DNA from: Candidatus Cloacimonetes bacterium HGW-Cloacimonetes-3
Lineage (GTDB): Bacteria; Cloacimonadota; Cloacimonadia; Cloacimonadales; Cloacimonadaceae
DNA length: 64,000 nucleotides
Direction of reading: 5' to 3'
Assembly: GCA_002840645.1 (NCBI GenBank)
Contig: PHBO01000009.1
Span: 1-64,000, forward strand
A program made the position numbers and the translations under genes. Below, piece by piece: positions 51,635 to 62,086 of the stretch. The first letter of the stretch is position 1, and the number at the start of each line of letters is the position of its first letter. The notes beneath the pieces were generated by a model. It was not told the origin of the DNA. It did no database searches and saw only the letters and a list, made by a program, of their open reading frames with translations.

Positions 51635-52827
51635 TGTTCCTCCAGCTTTGTCTTTATTTGTTGTTCAAGGTTTTCCTTCATGGTTGCCAGGTCTTCTGCG
51701 GACGGGATGTACTGCAATTTTAGGGGTTCCAGCATATCGAATCCGCACTCTTTGGGATCCCCCATCAGTTGTTGCAGAATGGGAATGCTCTGCCCACCCC
51801 AGCCGTAACTACCGAAGGCAAGCCCAATTCTATCCTTGGGGGATAAACCCTTTAAGTAGTAGATAAAGGCAGCCACAGTAGGCAAAATAGAGCTGTTTAG
51901 CGTGGGTGAGCCAACCGCTATGAACTTGGCACTGATGATATCCGTCATAATATCCGAGATGTGGGTAGCTTGCAGATTAAGGAGCTTGGAGTGTATTCCA
52001 AGTTTCTCGAAAGTTTCGTGAATGGCATGCGCCATCATCTGAGTGGATTTCCACATAGTATCATATATCACCAGGGCACTATGCTTGTCCGAAACACTAT
52101 ATGCCCAGTTCTTATATTCGGCAAGAATTAGGGGGATGTTCTCCTCTGTCCAGATAAGCCCATGGCTGGGGCAGATCATTTTTATAGAGAGGGTGGCTGC
52201 TGCATCCAACACTTTCTGCACTTGTTTGGAATATGGCAGCACGATATTAGCATAGTATTTCTTTGCTTCCTCCAGCACGATGCCGATGGGAAGCTCACTT
52301 GCCAGACGTTCGGAGGAGGCGATATGCTGTCCGAAACCATCATTGGAGAAGAGTATCCCATCTTCGGGGCAATAGGTAAACTGGTTGTCCGGCCAATGCA
52401 CCATGGGAGTAGTAAGGAAGCTCAAAGTCCGCTTGCCAATACTGATGCTGTCTCCGCTTTTTATCTCCTTAAAGTTCCAATCCTGCTTGTAGTGCAGTTT
52501 CAAGCCCTTTATCCCCGCAGCATTGGTATAAAGCTCGGTGTTGGGAATCAGCTTCAACAATTGCGGCAACCCGCCGGAGTGATCCATTTCCACATGGTTC
52601 TGGATTAATATATCTATCTTGCTTGGTTCGATGATGTCACTTATGCGGGCGATCATCTCATCGTAGAGATAGCTTTTAACGTTGTCGATTAGAGTTATCT
52701 TTTCGTCTATTATCAAATAGGCGTTATAGGTGCTGCCTCTTTGCGTGAGGTAGCCATGAAAGTTCCTTAAGTCCCAATCTATGGCGCCTACCCAATAGAT
52801 GCCTTCGCTTAATTTGATTGCTTTCAT
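51631..52827 (-). CDS. Flavodiiron protein (A-type flavoprotein, O2/NO reductase)
   Basis: The 398-residue protein combines a metallo-beta-lactamase-like diiron domain (about 1-245) and a flavodoxin domain (about 250-395). Diiron ligands are seen as HVEMDHSGG; the flavodoxin FMN loops are YDTMWKSTQMMA and GSPTLNSS. Such proteins reduce O2 to water or NO to N2O in anaerobes, usually fed by rubredoxin, which is not in the window. AGGGAG lies upstream of the ATG. It is first in a two-gene unit with ferritin. Confidence 0.95.
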   Translation of the reverse strand: MKAIKLSEGIYWVGAIDWDLRNFHGYLTQRGSTYNAYLIIDEKITLIDNVKSYLYDEMIARISDIIEPSKIDILIQNHVEMDHSGGLPQLLKLIPNTELYTNAAGIKGLKLHYKQDWNFKEIKSGDSISIGKRTLSFLTTPMVHWPDNQFTYCPEDGILFSNDGFGQHIASSERLASELPIGIVLEEAKKYYANIVLPYSKQVQKVLDAAATLSIKMICPSHGLIWTEENIPLILAEYKNWAYSVSDKHSALVIYDTMWKSTQMMAHAIHETFEKLGIHSKLLNLQATHISDIMTDIISAKFIAVGSPTLNSSILPTVAAFIYYLKGLSPKDRIGLAFGSYGWGGQSIPILQQLMGDPKECGFDMLEPLKLQYIPSAEDLATMKENLEQQIKTKLEEQ

Positions 52828-52936
52828 AACACTTTATCTCCCTAATATGTAAATTAATGATATCCTACGTTACTCTACAATTACACACCTCATACATACA
52901 ATCTATAGCATTAAGTGCGCCAAGTCAAGCTATTTA

Positions 52937-53740
52937 TTATTTTTGGCAAACAGGACAGAAGAAAGTGCCTCTACCGGCGATTACAGAGCGTTCCACATTG
53001 TGTCCTTTGGGGCATTGCTCTTTCTGGTAAACCTGTAAGAAGTGCTGAAACTCACCGCTCTTGTCATCAATGCGCCGGAAGTCCGAGATACTGGTGCCGC
53101 CCATTTCTATGGCTGCGCTAAGCACTGCCACAGTCTCTTTCACAATCCTTGCCACTGCTTCAGACTTAAGTTTTCCGGCAGGTGTGGATGGCATTATTCC
53201 CGCCCGGTAAAGCACTTCACACACGTATATATTCCCCAACCCCGCCACTATCTTTTGGTCTAAAAGCACAGTCTTGATGGGAGCTTTTTTGCCCTTTATG
53301 GCATCCAGCAGGTTGGCAGGCGTGAAGCAGCTATCCAGCGGCTCCATCCCAAGAACCGGCATGTAGCTATGCAGGTTATCGGTTTTGCACAGGATAATTT
53401 TACCGAAGGTGCGGGGATCAATGAAATGCACCACTTCCCCCCCGGCAAGGGTGAATCTGGCTCTTTCGTGCGGCAATGGCTCTTCTGCGTTGGGTGCAAA
53501 TACCAGTTTCCCCGTCATCCGCAGGTGGATAATCAGGCTGCACCCGCTATCCAGATGCACGTGCATGTACTTGCCAAGCCTTTTGTGGGTTGTCATTTTA
53601 GCAGGAAAGGCTGTATCAGGTAAATCTGCGTCAAATATAACCGTGCCGGGGTAGTAGCACTCCAAACCTTCGATGCTCGTACCCCCGATGGCTTTTACGA
53701 AGCCATCCAATACGGTCTGGACTTCAGGCAATTCCGGCAT
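52937..53740 (-). CDS. mutM: Formamidopyrimidine-DNA glycosylase with variant zinc finger
   Basis: Fpg removes 8-oxoguanine and formamidopyrimidines from DNA. The 267-residue protein starts PELPEVQT, so the catalytic Pro and Glu follow the initiator Met, and LGKYMHVHL carries the conserved beta-hairpin Lys. The C-terminal zinc finger reads CPKGH...FFCPVC: the usual first CxxC is replaced by Cys-x3-His, while RGTFFCP keeps the lesion-binding Arg. It overlaps the trxB stop by one base (TAATG). Confidence 0.94.
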   Translation of the reverse strand: MPELPEVQTVLDGFVKAIGGTSIEGLECYYPGTVIFDADLPDTAFPAKMTTHKRLGKYMHVHLDSGCSLIIHLRMTGKLVFAPNAEEPLPHERARFTLAGGEVVHFIDPRTFGKIILCKTDNLHSYMPVLGMEPLDSCFTPANLLDAIKGKKAPIKTVLLDQKIVAGLGNIYVCEVLYRAGIMPSTPAGKLKSEAVARIVKETVAVLSAAIEMGGTSISDFRRIDDKSGEFQHFLQVYQKEQCPKGHNVERSVIAGRGTFFCPVCQK

Positions 53741-54705
53741 TATGCCTGCCTGTGTAAGAGGTAGCTGTTTATGGCATGTGCGGCATTTGCCCCATCACCC
53801 ACGGCAGTAGCCACCTGACGCAGCTTTTTCTCCTGCACGTCACCCGCAACCCATACGCCTTCGATGGAGGTTGCATTATCGGGATAGCTTTTTATATAGC
53901 CGTTTTCCAGCTCCAGCTGTCCGTCAAACAGCCCGGTATTGGGTATCGAGCCGATAAAGATAAAGATGCCATCCACTGTTAGCTTGCTTTCCTTGTTGCT
54001 TACGATGTTCTTTATCATCAGATGCCGGGGGTTTTCGGCAAAGGCAAGGCTTTCCACCACGGTGTTGGGTATCAGTTCTATCTTCGGTTCTGCCTTCACT
54101 CTTTCCTGCAGAATGGAATCTGCAGTAAAGCTGTCGCTACGGTGGATAAGGTATAGCTTCCGCGCATATTTGGCAATAAAGAGCGCTTCCTCGAATGCGG
54201 AGTTTCCTCCCCCTACCACAGCCACCACCTTATCAGGGTAAAAGGGGCCGTCACAGGTAGCGCAGTAAGAAACCCCGTTTCCTGCGTATTTCGCTTCGTC
54301 GGCTAAGCCCAGTTTTCTGGGAGAAGAACCGGTGGCGATCAGAATGGTTTTTGCCTTCCAGGTGTTGTAAGGTGTTTTAACTTCTTTAATCTCGCCGCTC
54401 AGCTGCACCGATTCCACATCTTCCCGCATAATCTCCAGCCCGAATAACTTAGCTTGCTCTTCCATGTCCTTGGCAAGCTTCTGTCCCAAAACTGGTTCAG
54501 GAAAGCCGGGATAGTTTTCCACCCACTGCGTGGCGATCAACTGTCCGCCCGGCACCATCTCTTTTTCCATCATCAGGGTTTTCAGCTTGTAGCGTGCTGC
54601 ATACAGTCCGGCAGTAAGGCCGGCAGGCCCTCCCCCAATGATTATTACATCATAGAGTTCGGAAGGATCTGCCGTTGCTGATAAATTCAGATTGAAATCC
54701 AGCAT
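53740..54705 (-). CDS. trxB: Thioredoxin reductase
   Basis: The 321-residue NADPH-dependent flavoenzyme has FAD motif IGGGPAGLTAGLYAAR, redox-active CATC in YCATCDGPFY, NADPH motif VGGGNSAFEEA, and a C-terminal FAD segment GVWVAGDV. It follows the glutaredoxin-like gene by one base and overlaps mutM by one base. No classical thioredoxin gene is next to it; the neighbouring two-domain oxidoreductase is the likely substrate. Confidence 0.96.
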   Translation of the reverse strand: MLDFNLNLSATADPSELYDVIIIGGGPAGLTAGLYAARYKLKTLMMEKEMVPGGQLIATQWVENYPGFPEPVLGQKLAKDMEEQAKLFGLEIMREDVESVQLSGEIKEVKTPYNTWKAKTILIATGSSPRKLGLADEAKYAGNGVSYCATCDGPFYPDKVVAVVGGGNSAFEEALFIAKYARKLYLIHRSDSFTADSILQERVKAEPKIELIPNTVVESLAFAENPRHLMIKNIVSNKESKLTVDGIFIFIGSIPNTGLFDGQLELENGYIKSYPDNATSIEGVWVAGDVQEKKLRQVATAVGDGANAAHAINSYLLHRQA

Positions 54706-54706
54706 G

Positions 54707-55345
54707 TTACAGGGATTCCTTAATCTTGGCGATTAACATTGCTTCCGGTGCGGCACCTTCCACAAACCATTTTTCGTTAATGGTGGTACGTGGAACGCCC
54801 TGCACGGAATACTTCTGTGCCAGATGCGGGAATTCGCTTATCTCCACCATATCTGCCTTCACTTTCTCACTGTAGAAAGCCATTTGATGCGCCAGCATCA
54901 CGGCAGGCGGACAGTAGGGACAGGTGGGGGTAACGAATATCTGCAAATGCACCGGCTTCTTCAGATTATCCAAAAAGGCTTTAGTTTCCGTGGTAAGCTT
55001 ATAGATTCCCGTGGAAACCAACAGAATGGCGGAAAGCAGGGATGAGAATTCATAACCCGCGGGTATGCCATAGAAACGGATACCATAGTCTTTTTCTCCG
55101 ATAACGGCGATAGCGGGTATTTTATCTATGCCAAACTGCTTCACGGCATCGGCATCGCTCTCAAACTGGTGCAGCTTCATGCTTAACAGCGGATTTGCTG
55201 CGCTTAGCTCCTCTAATAACTGGTGGGTCTCCTTGCAATATCCACACTCAAAGGACTGACTGAACAGCTCCAGAGTCACGGGTTTTTGCATCTTTTCCAG
55301 GGCTTTCTTTACTTCCTGCATCACTTTGTCATCTAAAATAGGCAT
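54707..55345 (-). CDS. Two-domain glutaredoxin/thioredoxin-fold protein disulfide oxidoreductase
   Basis: The 212-residue protein contains two thioredoxin folds, each with a CxxC: CGYC in ECGYCKETHQLLEEL (about 34-37) and CPYC in PTCPYCPPAVMLAHQMA (about 147-150). This matches the PDO/Grx-like family and the N-terminal half of AhpF. Each domain has a cis-Pro context (KIPAIAV, GVPRTTI). AAGGAG precedes the ATG strongly. Being first in an operon with trxB suggests a TrxB-PDO disulfide-reducing system. Confidence 0.9.
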   Translation of the reverse strand: MPILDDKVMQEVKKALEKMQKPVTLELFSQSFECGYCKETHQLLEELSAANPLLSMKLHQFESDADAVKQFGIDKIPAIAVIGEKDYGIRFYGIPAGYEFSSLLSAILLVSTGIYKLTTETKAFLDNLKKPVHLQIFVTPTCPYCPPAVMLAHQMAFYSEKVKADMVEISEFPHLAQKYSVQGVPRTTINEKWFVEGAAPEAMLIAKIKESL

Positions 55346-55701
55346 TTTATCATCTCCTTATGCGCTTTTGTTGGACAAGATAATCACAAATTAGCAGTTG
55401 GCAAGGGGAGACTGCTAACTTCTTTGATCATGGAATGCTGTTCTGATGTTGATGTGCTTATTTAACAAAGAGTAAAAGAGGAAAATAGAGAGATTATATG
55501 AGTGATACTGATGTTGATTAAATAATCCAGTTGCCCCCCGAAGTTAGTTTCAATATTCCCGTCTTGAAAGAAGGCATCAAAAATCCCTTCAAATGAGTAA
55601 CGAAACCCAAATCAAAGAATTATTCCTAACTCCCCTTTTTCCCTTTCACATCCTTTTCTTTGCTCTCTTTTCTCTTTGTTAAATCTTTTTATAATAGAAC
55701 T

Positions 55702-55734
55702 CAGATGACTGGATCGACAGGATCAACCTGATCT
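55702..55734 (+). repeat. 33-bp dispersed sequence, copy 2
   Basis: The sequence is identical to 2468-2500 in the same orientation. A TCTTTTCTCTTTTACTCTTTGTTAG-type tract follows about 15 nt later, as it does at copy 1. Confidence 0.8.
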
Positions 55735-55892
55735 TTTGTTCTTGGCTTTCTTTTCTCTTTTACTCTTTGTTAGTATCTTCTCTGCTTTAATTGTCTTAGC
55801 AATTCAAGTAAGGAAATAGCTACAGCAACCTGTGTGGATAGCCCCGCCATTAACGTTTAGCGTCTAACATCTTACCCTGCAAAATCGTAATT

Positions 55893-55925
55893 GCACACGC
55901 CTCGTGTGCCGACAGCCGAGGGCGG
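55893..55925. repeat. Pair of adjacent short hairpins (related to 562-608)
   Basis: GCACACG-CCT-CGTGTGC is followed by CGA and CAGCCG-AGGG-CGGCTG. Both stems are perfect. The order of the two hairpins is swapped relative to the 562-608 locus and stem bases covary between loci. Confidence 0.75.
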
Positions 55926-56012
55926 CTGTATATACAGAATTGTGCCTTTTCTATCTGGGAATTGGATTACTTATGTAACGGATGCCCTGCTTATATCTCG
56001 AGTTTAAGAAAA

Positions 56013-56163
56013 CAACATGAGTTTTCATATTATACTTTGGCAGAGCAAAAACACAACATAGGAATCTATGTATTGATTTCATGCGCGCAAAACAACATAT
56101 GGTTAACCATATTATGCTTTCATCACCACAAACTACAATATGGATTTCCATGTTATACTTTTG
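56013..56163. repeat. Array of four hairpins with centres 41 nt apart
   Basis: Hairpin centres fall at 56022.5, 56063.5, 56104.5 and 56145.5. The stems are ATGA/TCAT, CATAG/CTATG, ATATGG/CCATAT and ATGG/CCAT, each around a 4-nt loop. A CAACA-like left flank and an [AG]TTAT[AG]CTTT-like right flank recur, with about 12 variable bases between units. Arms differ between units but remain complementary. The unit is too short and too degenerate for a CRISPR repeat. Confidence 0.75.
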
Positions 56164-56806
56164 GGGGGCCATCTTCAATTGCTATTTTACATGATGATGT
56201 ATTAGGTATACGGTAATTCCCTAGTTATAAACCTTAAATCTCTCTATCCATATACCGGTATCCGGGGATTGCGGGTAAGAGTCCATCTTCAACGGCGGCT
56301 TTCACTCAGTGGCAGGGGAGGTTGTACACCTGCACCGGCATCTTGGGAGCGCGGCGCATCAGAGTCCGTTTTAGGCGGGGATAATAGTAGTATATTGCCC
56401 CGTCCAGCTTGCCGGAAAAGCCTTTTATCCATTCTTTCACAGTTGCTTTCATCTTTTTATCCCAAAGAGCGTTGAATAAACATGTAGTGCAGACTTTCGA
56501 GGCTGTGAACAAAGCCATGGAATGGTGAAAGATTATAGCCTGGGGCGTTAGCGCCAGGGATGGAGTATAAACGTAGAAGCCCTTTATGGACGACACAATT
56601 AGTTGCAGGACAAGCTATTGTGTGTCATCCCCGAGGGGTTTGCTAAACTGGTGCAACTAACCCAGGGTTTCGCTATCGCTTCACCCTGGGCTATAATCTT
56701 ACATCCATGCGGGATTTTTCACAGCCTCTGAAGCCAGTGTTACAGCTGGATTCCGGCCTCCGCCGGAAAGACAATGGGTAAAAGCAATTTTTATTTTGAG
56801 AGTTAT

Positions 56807-56932
56807 CCTCAATTGCACAACTGTCCTAAATTGCGCAACTGTCTTCAATTGTGCAACAGTCCTAAATTACGCTGCTGTTCTAAATTGCACCACAGTCCTC
56901 AATTGTGTAACAGTCCTCAATTGTCCAACGGT
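56807..56932 (+). repeat. Seven tandem copies of an 18-bp unit
   Basis: Units follow the pattern C-C-T-[CA]-A-A-T-T-G-N-N-C-A-A-C-[AT]-G-T with no gaps for 126 bp. Because 18 is a multiple of three, one frame reads as a hexapeptide repeat (Gln/Lys-Leu-x-Asn-Cys/Ser-Pro), but there is no ribosome site or recognisable protein, so I treat it as a DNA repeat. Confidence 0.85.
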
Positions 56933-56940
56933 CTTTTGAA

Positions 56941-57014
56941 TTGCTTTAGCAATACGCATGAAATACGCATCCCATCCGTAATGCATGCGTAGTGCATAAG
57001 CAATTGGAGCAAGA
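56941..57014. repeat. Palindromic interspersed repeat, copy with 20-bp arms
   Basis: TTGCTTTAGCAATACGCATG (56941-56960) pairs with 56984-57003 at 17 of 20 positions. The internal AAATACGCATCCCATCCGTAATG matches the core of 34892-34958 and 7171-7240, and the right flank matches 29772-29795 in reverse. Confidence 0.82.
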
Positions 57015-57094
57015 GGGACGCAATGAAGAAACAACGGCAACCCATGTGGATACCCCCGCCATTAACGTCTAAGGTCTAACGTTTAACTTATCTT

Positions 57095-58438
57095 TTACCG
57101 GATAGCGGTTAAATGGGTAAGCCTGCTTAATAGCGAGCCTTTTTTGCTGCCTTTGCTTAAGTACAGGTCGCTTACCACGGTTCGGTTGATAACATACACT
57201 TCGTTCTCGCCGTTATCACCGGGTTTGCGGAAGCCCCAGGTATCGTGAAGAGCATAGGCTTTGCCGCCTGTTTCGCCGATATACAGCATTATGTGCCCAT
57301 TCATACGCAGTAAGGAAATGGCGGGAATCCCCTTGTTTATAATGATGCTGTCGCGTTTGGCTTCTTTTTCTACCGCCCCAAAACTGTGCAGCAGCTTGGT
57401 GGCTTTTGCTTGTTGTAAGCCGTTGCGGGGAATACTGATACCGAAACTTGCAAAGATGCGCTGGATTAAGCTGCTGCAATCATAATCACCTTCGGTGTCA
57501 CCCCAGCCGTAGGGCATGTTCAGCATCTTGAAGGCTTGTTTATACACATTGCGGGGCGTGTAGGGCAAAAAACCGATGCGGGCATCTTCTTTGGCGATGT
57601 AAGCTATGGAGAGGCTGTCTTTTACGGGAATTTGAATCCGGTAATATAACTCGGTTTCCCCAAGTAAAGGAAATGCAGTTCCCATGCGGCAGTAGGTAAG
57701 ATACTTGGTTGCTTCGGCGTTAGTCCAGATATCCGCACGTGCCTTCAGGCTAACCACTTTCTGAGCTGCGCTTAGGTAATGCACAAATTCAGTCTGAGAC
57801 AGGAAGCAGACTTCACTTTTCAGATACCAGCCGATAGACGTGGCGCAAGCTCCATAAACCCATTTTCCGTCTTTAGAAGTGTGATAAAACATGGTGGGTG
57901 TGCCGATATCGTAACCGCTGTTTTGCATCTCGTCAAACTCTATATCCAGCACTTCCTTGTTCAAATTCACGATGCCGGGGGCAAGACGCTGTCTGGCTAA
58001 GGTAATGGGAAAGCCGAAGCGTACTTTGCAACGTAAGGGAATGCCGTCTATATTGGCGTTCCTGCGCAGGGAATCCCTAAGAGCTTGGCTTACCTTTGCA
58101 CCGGTGCTATCGTATTTGCCTGTACCCGAAAGAGTGCTCAGGAGGCTCTTGATCTGGCTTTTTACGGTGGACCCGGAAAACACCGTGGAGAAAGTGCTGG
58201 TGCTGCTGATATTGGCGTAGGGATTGGTGCGAGAGCTGTATTTGCTGATCTGTTTGGAAGTCATGATCAGCGAATCAGGGTAAGGATGGCGGGCAATCCA
58301 GTATCCGGCGGTGTTCATTTCGGGGCTAACCCCTGCCAGCCGGGGGGGAGCAGCGTAATAGGTTGGTTCCAAAGGGTTGCGGGCAAAGAGATTAAGGGAC
58401 AAATAGAAAAGCAAAAAGAGGCTCAGATTCAGTTTCAT
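57095..58438 (-). CDS. Secreted SH3-NlpC/P60 peptidoglycan endopeptidase
   Basis: The 447-residue exported protein has a signal peptide (about 1-19), a middle region with bacterial SH3-like domains (about 130-300) and a C-terminal NlpC/P60 domain (about 300-430). The catalytic Cys is in DYDCSSLIQRIF, the first His in NGHIMLYIGE and the second in ALHDTWG. The architecture resembles YkfC-type gamma-D-glutamyl-diamino-acid endopeptidases that trim muropeptides. GGAG precedes the ATG, 2 bp after the tgt stop, so it is translated from the tgt message. Confidence 0.87.
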   Translation of the reverse strand: MKLNLSLFLLFYLSLNLFARNPLEPTYYAAPPRLAGVSPEMNTAGYWIARHPYPDSLIMTSKQISKYSSRTNPYANISSTSTFSTVFSGSTVKSQIKSLLSTLSGTGKYDSTGAKVSQALRDSLRRNANIDGIPLRCKVRFGFPITLARQRLAPGIVNLNKEVLDIEFDEMQNSGYDIGTPTMFYHTSKDGKWVYGACATSIGWYLKSEVCFLSQTEFVHYLSAAQKVVSLKARADIWTNAEATKYLTYCRMGTAFPLLGETELYYRIQIPVKDSLSIAYIAKEDARIGFLPYTPRNVYKQAFKMLNMPYGWGDTEGDYDCSSLIQRIFASFGISIPRNGLQQAKATKLLHSFGAVEKEAKRDSIIINKGIPAISLLRMNGHIMLYIGETGGKAYALHDTWGFRKPGDNGENEVYVINRTVVSDLYLSKGSKKGSLLSRLTHLTAIR

Positions 58439-58440
58439 AT

Positions 58441-60866
<2,426 letters not shown>

Positions 60867-60882
60867 TAAGCGCTCCGGCGGA

Positions 60883-61140
60883 GCTAAGTGGAAGAGTGGA
60901 AGGGGTAAGTGGAAGAGTGAAAGAGTGGAAAGGTGAAACATGCTTTGGGGTAAGTGGAAGGGTGGAAGGGGTAAGTGTAAGGGTGGAAAAGTGGAAAGGT
61001 GAAACATGCTTTGGGGCAAGTGGAAGGGTGGAAGGGGTAAGTGGAAGGGTGGAAAAGTGGAAAGGTGAAACATGTTTTGGGGGAAGTGGAGAGGTGGAAG
61101 GGGTAAGTGTAAGGGTGAAAGAGTGGAAAGGTGAAACCCG
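60883..61140. repeat. 66-bp tandem repeat, about four copies, polypurine-rich
   Basis: The reference word GTGAAAC recurs at exactly 66-bp intervals (its C at 60939, 61005, 61071 and 61137). Within each unit AAGTGGAAGGG- and GAGTGGAAAGG-like words recur at shorter intervals. The plus strand is almost entirely purine plus scattered T, so the array is close to homopurine. Confidence 0.9.
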
Positions 61141-61229
61141 ATGCAGAGCTTTATCTGTTGTTAAAACAATGGGACTCTGGAGCTTAATGGCGTTAAAGAT
61201 ATGCATGAACATGCAAAACAAACTACAGC

Positions 61230-61345
61230 TGTGTTTCACTTTTCCACTCTTCCACTTTTCCACTACTACGCTATTCCCGAGTTTCACTCTTCCAATCTTC
61301 CACTTTTCCACTACTACGCTTTTCCCGAGTTTCACTTTTCCACAA
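61230..61345. repeat. 48-bp tandem repeat, two copies and a part, polypyrimidine-rich
   Basis: GTTTCAC begins each unit; the unit includes CTTCCACTTTTCCACTAC and ends in the TACGC[TA][AT]TTCCCGA segment. Its pyrimidine-rich strand is the complement of words in the 60883-61140 array, so the two arrays face each other across about 90 bp. Confidence 0.85.
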
Positions 61346-61354
61346 ATGAGTTTA

Positions 61355-62086
61355 TCAATTCTTAGCCAAAGTAATGGCAATAAAGCTTGCCACATCGGTG
61401 GAATAGGTTCCGGTGCCAAAGCCAGCATCATAGCCAAGCTCTATGGCGAGTTCGTGCGAGATGCGCGGTCCGCCGCAGATGAACAGCATTTTATCCCGCA
61501 AGCCTTCCGCTTCGGCAAGTTCTATCAGCTTGGTTAAATTCTTAATGTGGATATTCTTCTGGGTAACCACCTGCGATACCAGAATTACATCCGCCTGTTC
61601 GGCTCTGGCGCGGGCAAGAAGTTCCTCGCAGGGTACTTGTGCACCCATATTAATGGCGTTGAAGCCATGATAGCGTTCCAGTCCGTAGCGGTGGTTAAAG
61701 CCCTTCATATTCATAATGGCATCGATGCCTACCGTGTGCGCATCGCTTTCTATGCATGCGCCTACCACGGTTATCTGGCGACTCAAATGCTCGCTGATAT
61801 ACTCGTCCGTGGCTTCCATATCCATCACGGGAGTTTCCACCACCTTCACTTTTATCTTGTCGGTATCAATCCCGGTGCTGGTAACCGCATAGGCGATAAA
61901 ATGGGTAAAGCCTTCGCGCAGGTCGCGCATTCCGGTAATCTCGGCATCCTCAAAACCCATTTGCAGCAGCAGCATTCTGGCGGCTTCCTTGCCAAAGGCA
62001 TCGGCACTTACGGGAAGCGAGAAGGAAAGCTGCATCTTGCCGTCGTTTAGGGTGTCCCCATAGGGGCGGATAATGTTCTTGTTCAT
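61355..62086 (-). CDS. kamE: Lysine 5,6-aminomutase, beta (cobalamin-binding) subunit
   Basis: KamE binds adenosylcobalamin and, with KamD and PLP, moves an amino group of D-lysine or L-beta-lysine from C6 to C5. The 243-residue protein carries the base-off B12 motif D-A-H-T-V-G with His117, and Lys128 sits 11 residues later, matching the spacing of the PLP-binding lysine in the known enzyme. A short N-terminal domain precedes a Rossmann-like B12 domain ending in GTGTYSTDVA. The ATG overlaps the kamD stop (ATGA). Confidence 0.95.
   Translation of the reverse strand: MNKNIIRPYGDTLNDGKMQLSFSLPVSADAFGKEAARMLLLQMGFEDAEITGMRDLREGFTHFIAYAVTSTGIDTDKIKVKVVETPVMDMEATDEYISEHLSRQITVVGACIESDAHTVGIDAIMNMKGFNHRYGLERYHGFNAINMGAQVPCEELLARARAEQADVILVSQVVTQKNIHIKNLTKLIELAEAEGLRDKMLFICGGPRISHELAIELGYDAGFGTGTYSTDVASFIAITLAKN

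Larger units (their letters stand above)
55346..57094. other. 1.75-kb gene-free repeat zone
   Basis: I see no supported gene. The stretch contains polypurine/polypyrimidine tracts (55462-55488, 55661-55686, 55751-55774), the 33-bp repeat copy (55702-55734), paired hairpins (55893-55925), the 41-nt periodic hairpin array (56013-56163) and a CCTGG-GGCG-TTAG-CGCC-AGG stem near 56541. There is also a CCCAGGGT/ACCCTGGG inverted pair near 56660-56695, seven 18-bp tandem units (56807-56932) and a palindromic repeat (56941-57014). It lies upstream of the pdo-trxB-mutM operon and downstream of the NlpC gene. Confidence 0.75.

Noticed and set aside
56013-56163. A CRISPR array
   Set aside because: The repeated part is only about 25 nt and degenerate, the variable part about 12 nt, and there are four units with no leader or cas genes nearby.
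55951-56178. A 75-codon minus-strand frame over the hairpin array
   Set aside because: The 41-nt period is not a multiple of three, so successive units would be read in different frames, unlike a real repeat protein.
56774-56992. A Cys-rich repeat peptide encoded over the 18-bp tandem units
   Set aside because: There is no ribosome site, no signal peptide, and the flanks are palindromic repeat DNA. The open frame is explained by the 18-bp period.
60867-61073. A 69-codon N-terminal extension of RseP made of a 22-residue Phe/His/Leu/Pro repeat
   Set aside because: The extension is the translation of the 66-bp tandem array. The internal ATG at 60866 has a ribosome site and gives a normal-length RseP with HELGH in the first helix.
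60896-61537. Long open frames on both strands across the 66-bp and 48-bp arrays
   Set aside because: They come from a repeat with a period divisible by three and run into kamE in the wrong frame or strand. There is no independent coding evidence.
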